This document shows, one piece after another, positions 25,654 through 33,865 of a stretch of 44,242 bases of DNA (its first letter is position 1; each line of letters begins with the position of its first letter). Below the pieces are notes generated by a model. It had not been told where the DNA came from. It saw nothing but the letters and a program-made list of their open reading frames with translations, and did not search any database. The position numbers were made by a program, and so were the translations under genes. Source of the DNA: Saprospiraceae bacterium (GTDB taxonomy: Bacteria; Bacteroidota; Bacteroidia; Chitinophagales; Saprospiraceae); the NCBI GenBank assembly GCA_019694255.1, contig JAIBCI010000116.1:1-44242 (forward strand). The letters are read 5' to 3'.

Positions 25654-25860
25654 TTATAAGGATGAAGTGGATTTTTGATCAGGATTTTTCTTTTGTTTGC
25701 GATATGGACAATGCCGACAGCCACATAAACAGCAACTTCCCTTTCGCAGCAGATATTGTTCTGTAAATACAACCACGCCGTCCTCCAGGTAAAAATCTTC
25801 TTTTTCGCGGAGTTCAGGCGGCTGTGCTTGTTCTGTAGTCCTGATTTTTAAGGGATCCAT
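25654..25860 (-). CDS. DUF5522 small cysteine-rich protein
   Basis: A 68-residue protein with the DUF5522 pattern: EDFYLEDGVVVFTEQYLLRKGSCC followed by CGCRHCPYRK; key are the four clustered cysteines and His of CCLCGCRHCPY, a likely metal site. The family is common in the Bacteroidota and has no known function. I start at ATG 25860 (MDPLKIR); an ATG at 25878 would add six residues. The start lies 47 nt inside the preceding DUF6580-like gene in another frame, so translation is probably coupled. Confidence 0.75.
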   Translation of the reverse strand: MDPLKIRTTEQAQPPELREKEDFYLEDGVVVFTEQYLLRKGSCCLCGCRHCPYRKQKKNPDQKSTSSL

Positions 25861-26383
25861 ATAACCAATACACACCAAAGAATATACAGGTGAAAAATAA
25901 GGTTGCGGCTACTTCATTACTGAAAAACGGCAATGCCGCTACATAACAAGCCGAAAGCCCCTGAATGTTGTTTACATAAATTATTTTCTCCATCCAGACA
26001 CCAAAATTGGACATCAGAAAAAACAATACCGAGGAGCTGAGACTGATGGCCAGAATGCCAAAAGGATTCTGTATTTGCGTCGTAAACATCCTGCTGATCA
26101 GAAATACCAGAATCATTGCCATATAGATCCAGTAAAAGGATTGACTCGTCCATTGAAATCCGGTATGATCGCCGGCGTATAGAATATTATTAATCACCAG
26201 ATCGCTTATATAGTAACCTGCCAGTATGAACAGGGCAAAAATTCCTTTGCGCAATACCGCACCGCCAAAAATCAGGCCCGCAAGGGTAGAAGTAAAATTA
26301 GGGGCATGTGGTATTAATCTGCTTGCAGCCAGCGCGACAACGATCAACAGGGTGATCACCAATTCCTTCCTCTCCATGCGCAT
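25814..26383 (-). CDS. DUF6580-like multi-span membrane protein
   Basis: A 189-residue inner-membrane protein with about five to six hydrophobic segments (LVITLLIVVALAASRLIPH, LAGLIFGGAVL, GIFALFILAGYYISDLVI, FYWIYMAMILVFLIS, LAISLSSSVLFFLMSNFGVW, AATLFFTCIFFGVYWLYG). The R-x-x-P-H-x-PNFTS stretch near residue 25 and the internal SNFGVW match what I know of DUF6580 'putative transport' proteins, which resemble small substrate-binding components of ECF-type vitamin transporters. The position beside cobalamin adenosyltransferase would fit cobalamin or precursor uptake, but that is inference. The DUF5522 gene overlaps its 3' end by 47 nt. Confidence 0.75.
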   Translation of the reverse strand: MRMERKELVITLLIVVALAASRLIPHAPNFTSTLAGLIFGGAVLRKGIFALFILAGYYISDLVINNILYAGDHTGFQWTSQSFYWIYMAMILVFLISRMFTTQIQNPFGILAISLSSSVLFFLMSNFGVWMEKIIYVNNIQGLSACYVAALPFFSNEVAATLFFTCIFFGVYWLYGSLKNQDYRTSTAA

Positions 26384-26459
26384 GTTCGATTTACTGACAA
26401 AAGTAGCAATAGTGAAAACAACTGCTCATGAAAAATTACATTTGCCATGAAATTATACT

Positions 26460-27350
26460 ATGTTCATTCAGCAGGGAAAAAAAGGCTATAACAATCTTTT
26501 TATCTATATTCTGACAATATTCATTTGCTTTAGTGGCTTTGTATCTTTTGCGGTTTTCCTGATGGAGCACTTTAGGGTGGACGAAAAGGACAATAATCAA
26601 TTGCTACTACTCAATTTGCTTCCTTTTTCAGTGGTTGTGCTCGCCATTGTTATCAACACTTCAGGCCTCCACAAAAGGAACCCTGCCACGCTCTTTAATG
26701 CCTTTGATCGTTTCCGTCCGGGGAGATATTTTTATTCCTTGTCGGTATGGCTTGTTTTACTTGCAGTGGGTGACCTCCTTTATGCCTTACTTTTCAATGG
26801 CCGGTATGTATGGCACTTTAACGCCTCAGGATTTTATAAGCTTTTGCTCATGTCACTGACGCTCTTTCCAATTCAAACACTTGCGGAGGAATTGATGTTT
26901 CGTTCCTATTTGCCGCAAGGGCTGATCAATTTGCCTTTCAGGCGCATTTTTCCAGTTCTGGTGATCAGTTCCCTGTTGTTTATGTCCGTTCATTTGCTCA
27001 ATCCCGAGAATGAAAAGTTCGGTTATGTACTCATGGTATCCTATTACTTTATCAGCGGGTTGTTTTTGTCCATGGTTACCGCATTGGATGACGGAATAGA
27101 ACAGAGCTATGGTATCCATACTGCCACCAATATTTACGGCGCGGTGCTGGTTGGTTATGAAGGATCAGCATTGCAGACCGATGCTTTATGGGTAATTGAA
27201 TCACCGGTTGGCCTCGTGATGGTGATGACCACCTTTCTGGTCATGGTTTGTTATTATCATATGGCCACCAGAAAATACAAGATGCGTAGGATCAAAACCC
27301 TGTTTGCAAGAATCGAAGAAAAAGAAGTTCAGAATGAAACTACTCATTAA
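26460..27350 (+). CDS. CPBP-family intramembrane metalloprotease
   Basis: A 296-residue membrane protein with about eight hydrophobic spans and the three CPBP (CAAX protease and bacteriocin-processing) motifs: EELMFRSYLPQG (EExxxR, about 142-147), FMSVHLLN (FxxxH, about 179-183) and HTATN (HxxxN, about 220-224). These form a glutamate/histidine intramembrane protease site of the Rce1 type. Bacterial members act in protein processing or immunity to bacteriocins; no substrate gene is visible. The M1 peptidase starts 17 nt inside its 3' end on the same strand, so the two are coupled. Confidence 0.9.
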   Translation: MFIQQGKKGYNNLFIYILTIFICFSGFVSFAVFLMEHFRVDEKDNNQLLLLNLLPFSVVVLAIVINTSGLHKRNPATLFNAFDRFRPGRYFYSLSVWLVLLAVGDLLYALLFNGRYVWHFNASGFYKLLLMSLTLFPIQTLAEELMFRSYLPQGLINLPFRRIFPVLVISSLLFMSVHLLNPENEKFGYVLMVSYYFISGLFLSMVTALDDGIEQSYGIHTATNIYGAVLVGYEGSALQTDALWVIESPVGLVMVMTTFLVMVCYYHMATRKYKMRRIKTLFARIEEKEVQNETTH

Positions 27351-29148
27351 TATCATTGCCACATGGTTCATGTTTTGTCAAAGCACCAACGCGCAAACAT
27401 GTGATTGGCAAATGCGCGTGCGGTACACGATGGCGGTTGACTTTTACGCCGATCGCAACCAGTATCGTTCAAGACAGAATCTTACGATTTACAACAACAG
27501 TCCTGACACCCTTCAGGATCTCTTCTTTCACCTTTATCCGAATGCATTCCAACCGGGGAGTGATATGGACATAAGGTCAAGAACAATTACAGATCCAGAT
27601 CCACGCGTTGGTTCGAGAATCAGTGCGCTCAAGGAATCCGAAACAGGTTTTATACATCCAGAAAAAATTACTGTTGGCCGTATCGAATTGCCGTTTGAAA
27701 TTGAAGGAACGATCATGCGTTTGCGGCTTCAGCATAGCATCCTTCCGGGTGACAGCTGTCAGGTCAGCATCAGATATTTGGCGCAGGTTCCACTACAGAT
27801 CCGGCGCTCTGGTAGGCATAACAAGGAAGGTGTAGATTTTTCCATGGCCCAATGGTATCCCAAGCTCTGTGAATATGACCGGCAGGGATGGCATACAGAT
27901 CCTTACATCGGAAGAGAATTCTACGCACCCTGGGGAGATTTTGATGTAACCATTCGCATAGATCCTAAGTACGTGGTGGCTGCCACTGGATATCTGCAGA
28001 CCATGCCTCCACCAAGAAACAGTAAAAAATGGAAGACATGGAGGTTCGTTGCGCCCAATGTGCATGACTTTGTCTGGGCTGCGGATCCGGATTATGTGCA
28101 GCAATCCTATGTTCTTCCTGATAACCGAAGACTTCTGTTTTACCATATCCCCAATAGTGCCTATGACAGCGCATGGAGTGCACTGCCACAGATCATGCAC
28201 AAAGCGTTGGAGTTTATTGAAAAAAGATACGGTCCCTATCCCTATCAGTCTTATTCATTTATTCAGGGCGGTGATGGCGGAATGGAATACCCCATGGCCA
28301 CGTTGATCAAGGGGCACAGGCCTCTGAATGGATTGGTTGGATTGTGCCTCCATGAATGGATGCACACCTGGTACCAGATGATGCTGGCGACAAATGAATC
28401 ACTGTATCCCTGGATGGACGAAGGATTTACCTCCTTTGCAGAGGAAGAAGTAAAGAATTACATTGCCGGATTGGGTCTGATACCCGGCATTGCCCCTGTG
28501 AAAGATCCCTTGCAGTCCACCATTGATTCATATATCAAGTTTAAGCAGAATGTCACGGAAGAAGCGTTGTGTACACATGCTGATCATTACCGTACCAATC
28601 AGGATTATGGCGTTGGTAGCTACCAGAAAGGGGCACTTTGCCTGACTGAGTTGAAATACATCATGGGTGAAAAATCTTTTCGGGAGGGTATGCTGAATTA
28701 TTATTGGAAATGGAGATTTCGTCACCCCGGACCAGATGATTTTTTCAGGGTGATGGAAAATGCATCCGGCATGAATCTGGATTGGTTTCAACAATACTGG
28801 GTGCATCGCACGGCATCGATAGATTATGCCATCCATAGTGTTGAGACTGTGAAAAGTGACAAGGTACAATTGGTCCTGAAAAGGATCGGTGATTTTCCAA
28901 TGCCGGTTGACTTTTTAATTCGGACCAGGAAAGGAGAAAGAAGATATACAATTCCCCTGGAACTAATGCGCGGCGGCAAATCTGAAGCCGATTGGATCGC
29001 ACTAAAACCATGGCATTGGGTTAATCCGGATTACACCGTATTATTGGACATTCCATTGTCCGAAATGATAAGCATCGAAATTGATCCGGAACGACAAATG
29101 CCGGATCTTAACAGGGAGAATAACTTTTGGCGAGGTGACCAATATTGA
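27334..29148 (+). CDS. M1-family metallopeptidase, exported
   Basis: A 605-residue gluzincin with a signal peptide (MKLLINIIATWFMFCQSTNA). The zinc site is HEWMH (His340, Glu341, His344) with third ligand Glu363 in MDEGFTSFAEEE, the HExxH-x18-E spacing of the M1 family. An N-terminal beta domain (NLTIYNNSPDTLQDLFFHLYPNAF) and the upstream GGMEYP motif, corresponding to the GxMEN exopeptidase motif, also fit; Asn is replaced by Tyr. That change is common in the Bacteroidota 'M1 family' group, which lacks proven aminopeptidase specificity. I placed the start at ATG 27334 for the signal peptide. It follows and overlaps the CPBP gene. Confidence 0.93.
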   Translation: MKLLINIIATWFMFCQSTNAQTCDWQMRVRYTMAVDFYADRNQYRSRQNLTIYNNSPDTLQDLFFHLYPNAFQPGSDMDIRSRTITDPDPRVGSRISALKESETGFIHPEKITVGRIELPFEIEGTIMRLRLQHSILPGDSCQVSIRYLAQVPLQIRRSGRHNKEGVDFSMAQWYPKLCEYDRQGWHTDPYIGREFYAPWGDFDVTIRIDPKYVVAATGYLQTMPPPRNSKKWKTWRFVAPNVHDFVWAADPDYVQQSYVLPDNRRLLFYHIPNSAYDSAWSALPQIMHKALEFIEKRYGPYPYQSYSFIQGGDGGMEYPMATLIKGHRPLNGLVGLCLHEWMHTWYQMMLATNESLYPWMDEGFTSFAEEEVKNYIAGLGLIPGIAPVKDPLQSTIDSYIKFKQNVTEEALCTHADHYRTNQDYGVGSYQKGALCLTELKYIMGEKSFREGMLNYYWKWRFRHPGPDDFFRVMENASGMNLDWFQQYWVHRTASIDYAIHSVETVKSDKVQLVLKRIGDFPMPVDFLIRTRKGERRYTIPLELMRGGKSEADWIALKPWHWVNPDYTVLLDIPLSEMISIEIDPERQMPDLNRENNFWRGDQY

Positions 29149-29293
29149 TCGGTGCATCATGCTAAGGAATTGTTTATGATGCGCTGATATATGTAGCTTA
29201 AGAATATTTATAATTCTTTTTTTAAAGTTTGCATTTCGTCTCGTTATGGCTTTTCTTTGCGATACCAATTTTCAAACAAGCAACAAAACCAAT

Positions 29294-29383
29294 ATGCTAA
29301 TTTTTAGTGTAGTAACCGCCATTTTAGCAGGCTGCACCTTGATTTCCTTATGGCAGGGACGAGGTTATTACCGTAGGGGTTAG
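29294..29383 (+). CDS. Candidate 29-residue leader peptide or tiny lipopeptide
   Basis: A short frame starting at ATG 29294 encodes a hydrophobic 13-residue segment, then LAGC (residues 11-14, a good lipobox), and ends GRGYYRRG at TAG 29381-29383. It lies in the 317-nt spacer before ribA and no other gene is visible there. It could be a leader peptide in an attenuator, since its stop codon is the loop of a small hairpin and a terminator follows, or a very small lipoprotein. The lack of a positive N-terminus argues mildly against the second. Real translation is unproven. Confidence 0.4.
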   Translation: MLIFSVVTAILAGCTLISLWQGRGYYRRG

Positions 29384-29388
29384 ACCCT
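29376..29388 (+). promoter_or_regulatory. Small hairpin spanning the leader-ORF stop codon
   Basis: GGGGT (29376-29380) pairs with ACCCT (29384-29388), one pair being G-U, with the TAG stop as a 3-nt loop. The GGGTT here can instead pair with AACCC (29432-29436) in the terminator stem, so mutually exclusive folds are possible. Confidence 0.4.
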
Positions 29389-29431
29389 CGGTTGCCGCCA
29401 GCTCTTATTAACCAAAACTCTACTCATTTTG

Positions 29432-29458
29432 AACCCGGAAGGTACTTTCGGGTTTTTC
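29432..29458 (+). terminator. Strong terminator hairpin directly before ribA, probable attenuator
   Basis: AACCCGGAAG (29432-29441) pairs with CTTTCGGGTT (29445-29454), ten pairs including one G-U, with a 3-nt loop and then further T residues. The T run ends 8 nt before the ribA ATG, too close for a promoter in between. ribA transcripts must therefore read through this hairpin, or start within it. Confidence 0.75.
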
Positions 29459-29465
29459 TATTTGA

Positions 29466-30059
29466 ATGAACGATAAATTCTATCTTGAAAGGCCGGGGGC
29501 TCAACTGCCTACAGATTTCGGTCCATTTAAAATCTATACCTTCCCTGCAGAATTTCCTGGATATCCGAATTTGTTACTCTTGCCTGAAGAGGGATCGCTG
29601 GCCAATAACGCACTGGTTAGAATTCATTCTGAATGTCTTACCGGGGATGTCTTTGCGTCAAGGCGTTGTGATTGTGGTTATCAGCTTCATTCCAGCCTTC
29701 AGCGTATTGCAGCAGAAGGAGGTGCGCTGATCTATCTCAGACAAGAGGGGCGTGGGATCGGACTGGAAAAGAAAATAGAAGCATATACACTTCAGGATAT
29801 GGGAATGGATACCGTTGAAGCAAACCTGCATCTGGGGCATGAAGTCGATGAAAGGAATTACGGACAGGCGGTGCATATTTTGCAGACATTGAGCTTGTCC
29901 CAAATACGCCTCCTGAGCAACAATCCATTGAAAAAACAATACCTTGAGGAGCACGGGATCCATGTGACCGAAATGATACCGGTGCAGAAACCCGTTGATC
30001 ATTACAATGAGCGTTATCTTCATGCCAAGAAGTACAAGCTCGGCCACCTGTTGCCCTAA
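29466..30059 (+). CDS. ribA: GTP cyclohydrolase II
   Basis: A 197-residue stand-alone GTP cyclohydrolase II, which opens GTP to 2,5-diamino-6-ribosylamino-pyrimidinone phosphate in riboflavin synthesis. Signatures: zinc ligands in DVFASRRCDCGYQL (Cys at about 63 and 65, a further Cys at about 52), the catalytic loop RQEGRGIGLEKKIEAY (about 96-111), DTVEANLHLG (about 119-128) and RLLSNNPLKK. There is no N-terminal RibB domain, and RibB is not in the window. mazG follows after 9 nt. A leader ORF and terminator upstream suggest read-through control. I do not see the FMN-riboswitch consensus. Confidence 0.95.
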   Translation: MNDKFYLERPGAQLPTDFGPFKIYTFPAEFPGYPNLLLLPEEGSLANNALVRIHSECLTGDVFASRRCDCGYQLHSSLQRIAAEGGALIYLRQEGRGIGLEKKIEAYTLQDMGMDTVEANLHLGHEVDERNYGQAVHILQTLSLSQIRLLSNNPLKKQYLEEHGIHVTEMIPVQKPVDHYNERYLHAKKYKLGHLLP

Positions 30060-30068
30060 TCAAAGCGT

Positions 30069-30848
30069 ATGTCTCAAGACTTATCTGCATCTTTTCTTCG
30101 CCTCGTCCAAATTATGGATGAACTGAGAGAGCAATGCCCCTGGGACAAAAAACAAACCCTTCAGACACTTAGGTTGCTGACGATCGAAGAGATGTATGAG
30201 TTGGCTGATGCCATTCTCAGTGAAGACGCGAATGGTGTCAAAGAAGAACTAGGTGATCTGATGCTTCATCTTGTATTCTATGCGAGGATAGCCAAAGAAA
30301 AACAATGGTTTAGTCTTACGGAAGTCTTGGATGCGATTTGCGAAAAGCTAATCCGACGCCATCCACACATTTACGGGGACGTTAAGGCAGAAAATGAAGA
30401 ACAGGTAAAGCAGAACTGGGAGTTAATCAAAAAACAAGAGAAAAAAGGTGGGCTTTTGAATGGTGTTCCGGCTGGATTACCGGCGATGGTCAAAGCTTTC
30501 CGACTGCAGGAAAAAACGGGGCAGGTTGGATTTGAATGGGAGCACACAGATCAAGTCTGGGTTAAGGTAATGGAGGAGATGGAAGAGCTGAAAGAAGCAA
30601 TTGATTCAGGCAAGTCGGAAAAAATAAATGAAGAATTCGGGGACCTACTGTTTGCAATGGTTAATTATGCACGGTTTCTAAAAGTTGATCCTGAAGCTGC
30701 GCTGGAACAGTGCAACAGAAAATTCAAATCGAGATTCGAATACATCGAAAAAAATTCGCCCAGGCCATTGACTGAAATGAATCTGGAGGAGATGGATCGT
30801 TTGTGGAATGAAGCAAAATCGAAATTGTCCACCAAAAAAATTGACTGA
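30069..30848 (+). CDS. mazG: Nucleoside triphosphate pyrophosphohydrolase MazG
   Basis: A 259-residue enzyme that hydrolyses nucleoside triphosphates to monophosphate and pyrophosphate, removing abnormal nucleotides and, in some species, influencing ppGpp levels. Two MazG domains are present: LREQCPWDKKQT and EELGDLMLHLVFYARIA (residues about 14-80), and EEFGDLLFAMVNYARF (about 187-202), each with the Mg-binding EExxD pattern. Length and the full double domain match the E. coli type. It lies 9 nt after ribA and 3 nt before the cupin gene, forming a three-gene unit. Confidence 0.94.
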   Translation: MSQDLSASFLRLVQIMDELREQCPWDKKQTLQTLRLLTIEEMYELADAILSEDANGVKEELGDLMLHLVFYARIAKEKQWFSLTEVLDAICEKLIRRHPHIYGDVKAENEEQVKQNWELIKKQEKKGGLLNGVPAGLPAMVKAFRLQEKTGQVGFEWEHTDQVWVKVMEEMEELKEAIDSGKSEKINEEFGDLLFAMVNYARFLKVDPEAALEQCNRKFKSRFEYIEKNSPRPLTEMNLEEMDRLWNEAKSKLSTKKID

Positions 30849-30851
30849 GCT

Positions 30852-31226
30852 GTGAAAAAGATCAACAAAATTATTTTGTCTGAAAAATTCTCTCAATTTT
30901 CAGAGCACTGGAGTCCTAAAATCATTGGCGAACTCAATGGTCAACAAGTACGTATAGCCAAACTGCAGGGTGAGTTTATCTGGCACAGTCACGCGCTCGA
31001 AGATGAACTCTTTCTGGTCATCAACGGTGAACTAACGATTGAACTAAAAGAGCAGGACAATATTGTTCTTCGCGAAGGAGAAATGGTAATCATACCTAAG
31101 GGGATAGAACATCGCCCGGTGGCGGCAGCAGAAGTATGGCTGATGCTGTTTGAACCGGCATCAACGATCAATACGGGCGAGATTAATAGTGAAAGAACCA
31201 TTTCAAAGCCGGATTACCTTTTCTGA
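30852..31226 (+). CDS. Cupin-domain protein
   Basis: A 124-residue single cupin barrel. Motif 1 is WHSHALEDELFLVINGEL (about residues 36-53), with the metal-ligand pattern HxH, E and G; motif 2 is PKGIEHRPVAA (about 79-89). It probably binds a metal and a small ligand; cupins of this size include isomerases and dioxygenases, and no reaction can be named. The start is GTG at 30852, 3 nt after the mazG stop, so expression with ribA and mazG is likely. Confidence 0.85.
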   Translation: MKKINKIILSEKFSQFSEHWSPKIIGELNGQQVRIAKLQGEFIWHSHALEDELFLVINGELTIELKEQDNIVLREGEMVIIPKGIEHRPVAAAEVWLMLFEPASTINTGEINSERTISKPDYLF

Positions 31227-31260
31227 TTTCAAGTACGAGGGTGGTCTAAGGCTTTGAATT

Positions 31261-31665
31261 CTAAGTTTTTGATTGTGTTTCGTTTTTAAGCCTTTGACGC
31301 ACTACATCGAAATAATACTTACCCGCACAGATAAACCCAAAAACAAAGGGTGCAATAGCGTAGTATTTTAATTCAACGTGATTCATAAATTCGCAGACCA
31401 TCCAATATGAATTGGCTGATATCCATCCGACTACAGCCATGTGAAGCCAGAATTCAGGGTCGCGGTGAATCCGGGCCCAATAAGCGATGTTGATTGCGAC
31501 GCCAACAGTAGGCAAGACCATTAGTATGCCTATGGTTTTCCATTCCATGAGCCAGGCGGAATCTTTCAAGAGCCAAAGAAGAATATGTAAATTTTCGAAA
31601 TGACGAATCTTTGTCATCGCCCAAAGATCATAAAAATTTAACCAGGTATTTCTTTTGATGTTCAA
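31261..31665 (-). CDS. Small membrane protein of unknown function
   Basis: A 134-residue protein with about four hydrophobic segments (HILLWLLKDSAWLM, IGILMVLPTVGVAINIAYW, LHMAVVGWISANSYWMV, IAPFVFGFICAGKYYF) and a basic C-terminus. I do not recognise a family. The start may be ATG 31665 or the internal ATG at 31617 (MTKIRHFEN). It lies 108 nt after mutB on the same strand and may be the last gene of that run, but the gap makes this uncertain. The cupin gene converges on it with 34 nt between stops. Confidence 0.65.
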   Translation of the reverse strand: MNIKRNTWLNFYDLWAMTKIRHFENLHILLWLLKDSAWLMEWKTIGILMVLPTVGVAINIAYWARIHRDPEFWLHMAVVGWISANSYWMVCEFMNHVELKYYAIAPFVFGFICAGKYYFDVVRQRLKNETQSKT

Positions 31666-31773
31666 GCCTCGCCTGAGATTGAGGTCATGCTTTTATGTTT
31701 TTAAAATATTAATTGAAAAATTGAGAATGATCTCCTGCGCTATCAATCATTTAAGTTCTGTGCGTTTTTCCGG

Positions 31774-33843
31774 CTAAAAGCGATTGAAAAGCGCATCAAG
31801 CACTTGTTCTGCACAGTAGGTAATCGGTGTGCCGGGTCCAAAAATTAGTTTGGTGCCATGGCTTAACAGAAAATCATGATCCTGCCTGGGAATTACGCCG
31901 CCTGCAATCACCAGAATGTCTTCCCTGCCAAATTTCTTCAAATGACCAATGACTTCCGGGACCAGGGTGTTGTGTCCACCGGCAAGTGATGAAATACCAA
32001 GTACATGCACATCGTGATCACAGGCCTGTTGTGCCGCTTCTTCCGGTGTCATGAACAGCGGGGCAATATCTACATCAAAACCCAGATCGGCAAAGCCTGT
32101 GGCGATAATTCGCGCACCGCGATCATGTCCGTCCTGACCCAGTTTGCATATCATTATCCTGGGCCGTCTCCCATTTCTTTGTGCAAATTCATTTGAACGA
32201 CTTCTGATTTCATTTATTTTTCCCTTGTCCATGGCTGTTGAAGAATAAATTCCGCTGACAATTTTTTGCCTGGCCTCATAGCGTCCAAAAACTTTTTCCA
32301 TGGCCATGCTGATTTCTCCTAAAGTTGCGCGTTGGCGGGCAGCTTCTATGGCTGCTTCCAGAAGATTGCTTCCACCCGAAGTGGCGATCGTAGTAATGTG
32401 ATTTAATGCTTCTTCCACAGCAGACTGATTTCTTTTCTCGCGAATTTTTGAAATACTTTCAATCTGCTCATGGCGCACAGCATCATTGTCCACTTTCAAA
32501 ATTTCGAAATCATAAGACCCAGCTGTACGATATACATTGACGCCGATGATCTGATCTTTACCACTGTCGATATTGGCCTGCTTTCTGGTTGCAGCTTCTT
32601 CAATTCTCATTTTGGGAATGCCTGCTTCGATTGCCTTGGTCATCCCGCCTAACGATTCCACTTCTTGAATGTGATTCCAAGCTTTTTCAATGAGTTGCCC
32701 GGTCAGGAATTCAACATAATACGACCCTCCCAGCGGATCTACCGTGTCGCATACGCCGGTCATGCCTGCAATATAAAGTTGGGTGTCACGTGCAATCTTG
32801 GCAGAGTAATCTGTTGGTAGCGCGATGGCTTCATCAAGTGAATTGGTGTGAAGGGATTGTGTGCCCCCCAATACTGCCGCGAAAGCTTCGGTGCAGGTCC
32901 GGGCAACATTATTGTACGGATCCTGTTCGGTCAGACTCCAGCCACTGGTCTGTGAATGTGTGCGAAGCGAGAGTGATTTTGGATTTTTCGGAGAAAATCC
33001 GGAAACAATCCTTGCCCACAATACCCGGGCTGCCCGTAACTTGGCGACCTCCATAAAAATATTCATTCCAATACCCCAAAAAAAGGAGATCCTTGGAGCG
33101 AAAGCATCAATATCCAGACCAGCCTTGATTCCTGTGCGGATATATTCAAGGCCGTCTGCGAGGGTATAGGCTAGTTCGAGATCAGCGGGTGCTCCCGCTT
33201 CATGCATATGATATCCGCTAATACTGATGCTGTTAAATTTCGGCATATGCTGCGCACAGTAACTAAATATGTCTGATACAATACGCATGGATGGCGCAGG
33301 GGGATAGATGTAGGTGTTGCGAACCATAAATTCCTTCAGAATGTCATTCTGAATTGTCCCGCTTAATTTTGAAGGAGGGACTCCCTGGTCTTCTGCTGCG
33401 ACAATAAAAAATGCAAGAATGGGTATCACGGCGCCATTCATTGTCATCGAAACCGAAATCTTATCCAGTGGAATAGCGTCAAATAAGATTTTCATATCCT
33501 CCACGGTGTCAATCGCTACGCCCGCCTTGCCGACATCTCCGGCTACTCTTGGGTGATCAGAATCATAACCTCTGTGTGTGGCCAGATCGAAAGCTACACT
33601 AAGGCCTTTCTGTCCCGCCGCCAGGTTTTTCCTGTAGAAAGCATTACTATCCATGGCGTTTGAAAAACCAGCATATTGCCTGATTGTCCAAGGATTTGTC
33701 ACATACATACTACTGTAAGGTCCGCGAAGAAACGGGCTCAGGCCAGCTTGTGCATACCGGGTCCATGAGGGCACGTGCTGACGGTCGTATTGTTTGGCAA
33801 TCTTGATCCCCTCAGGACTCGTGAATTGATTTTCTGTATCCAT
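31774..33843 (-). CDS. mutB: Methylmalonyl-CoA mutase, large (catalytic) subunit
   Basis: A 689-residue coenzyme-B12 enzyme that interconverts methylmalonyl-CoA and succinyl-CoA. The N-terminal TIM barrel holds the substrate region ([33 protein letters not shown] with the active-site His). The C-terminal B12 domain has DxHxxG as GQDGHDRGA with lower-axial His573, followed by [10 protein letters not shown] and GGVIP. The length is close to that of known large subunits and no key residue is missing. It ends a minus-strand run with biotin carboxylase 22 nt upstream. The adenosyltransferase at 25035 could supply its cofactor. In the Bacteroidota the direction may be propionate consumption or formation, which the sequence cannot settle. 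Confidence 0.96.
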   Translation of the reverse strand: MDTENQFTSPEGIKIAKQYDRQHVPSWTRYAQAGLSPFLRGPYSSMYVTNPWTIRQYAGFSNAMDSNAFYRKNLAAGQKGLSVAFDLATHRGYDSDHPRVAGDVGKAGVAIDTVEDMKILFDAIPLDKISVSMTMNGAVIPILAFFIVAAEDQGVPPSKLSGTIQNDILKEFMVRNTYIYPPAPSMRIVSDIFSYCAQHMPKFNSISISGYHMHEAGAPADLELAYTLADGLEYIRTGIKAGLDIDAFAPRISFFWGIGMNIFMEVAKLRAARVLWARIVSGFSPKNPKSLSLRTHSQTSGWSLTEQDPYNNVARTCTEAFAAVLGGTQSLHTNSLDEAIALPTDYSAKIARDTQLYIAGMTGVCDTVDPLGGSYYVEFLTGQLIEKAWNHIQEVESLGGMTKAIEAGIPKMRIEEAATRKQANIDSGKDQIIGVNVYRTAGSYDFEILKVDNDAVRHEQIESISKIREKRNQSAVEEALNHITTIATSGGSNLLEAAIEAARQRATLGEISMAMEKVFGRYEARQKIVSGIYSSTAMDKGKINEIRSRSNEFAQRNGRRPRIMICKLGQDGHDRGARIIATGFADLGFDVDIAPLFMTPEEAAQQACDHDVHVLGISSLAGGHNTLVPEVIGHLKKFGREDILVIAGGVIPRQDHDFLLSHGTKLIFGPGTPITYCAEQVLDALFNRF

Positions 33844-33865
33844 GTTTTGTGCTACCGGTCTTTGA

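Noticed and set aside
29149-29465. FMN riboswitch upstream of ribA
   Set aside because: The conserved FMN-element blocks are not visible; a leader ORF and terminator explain the region better.
31774-33843. Truncation of MutB (689 residues)
   Set aside because: Both the barrel and B12 domains with all key motifs are present; the size difference is normal family variation.
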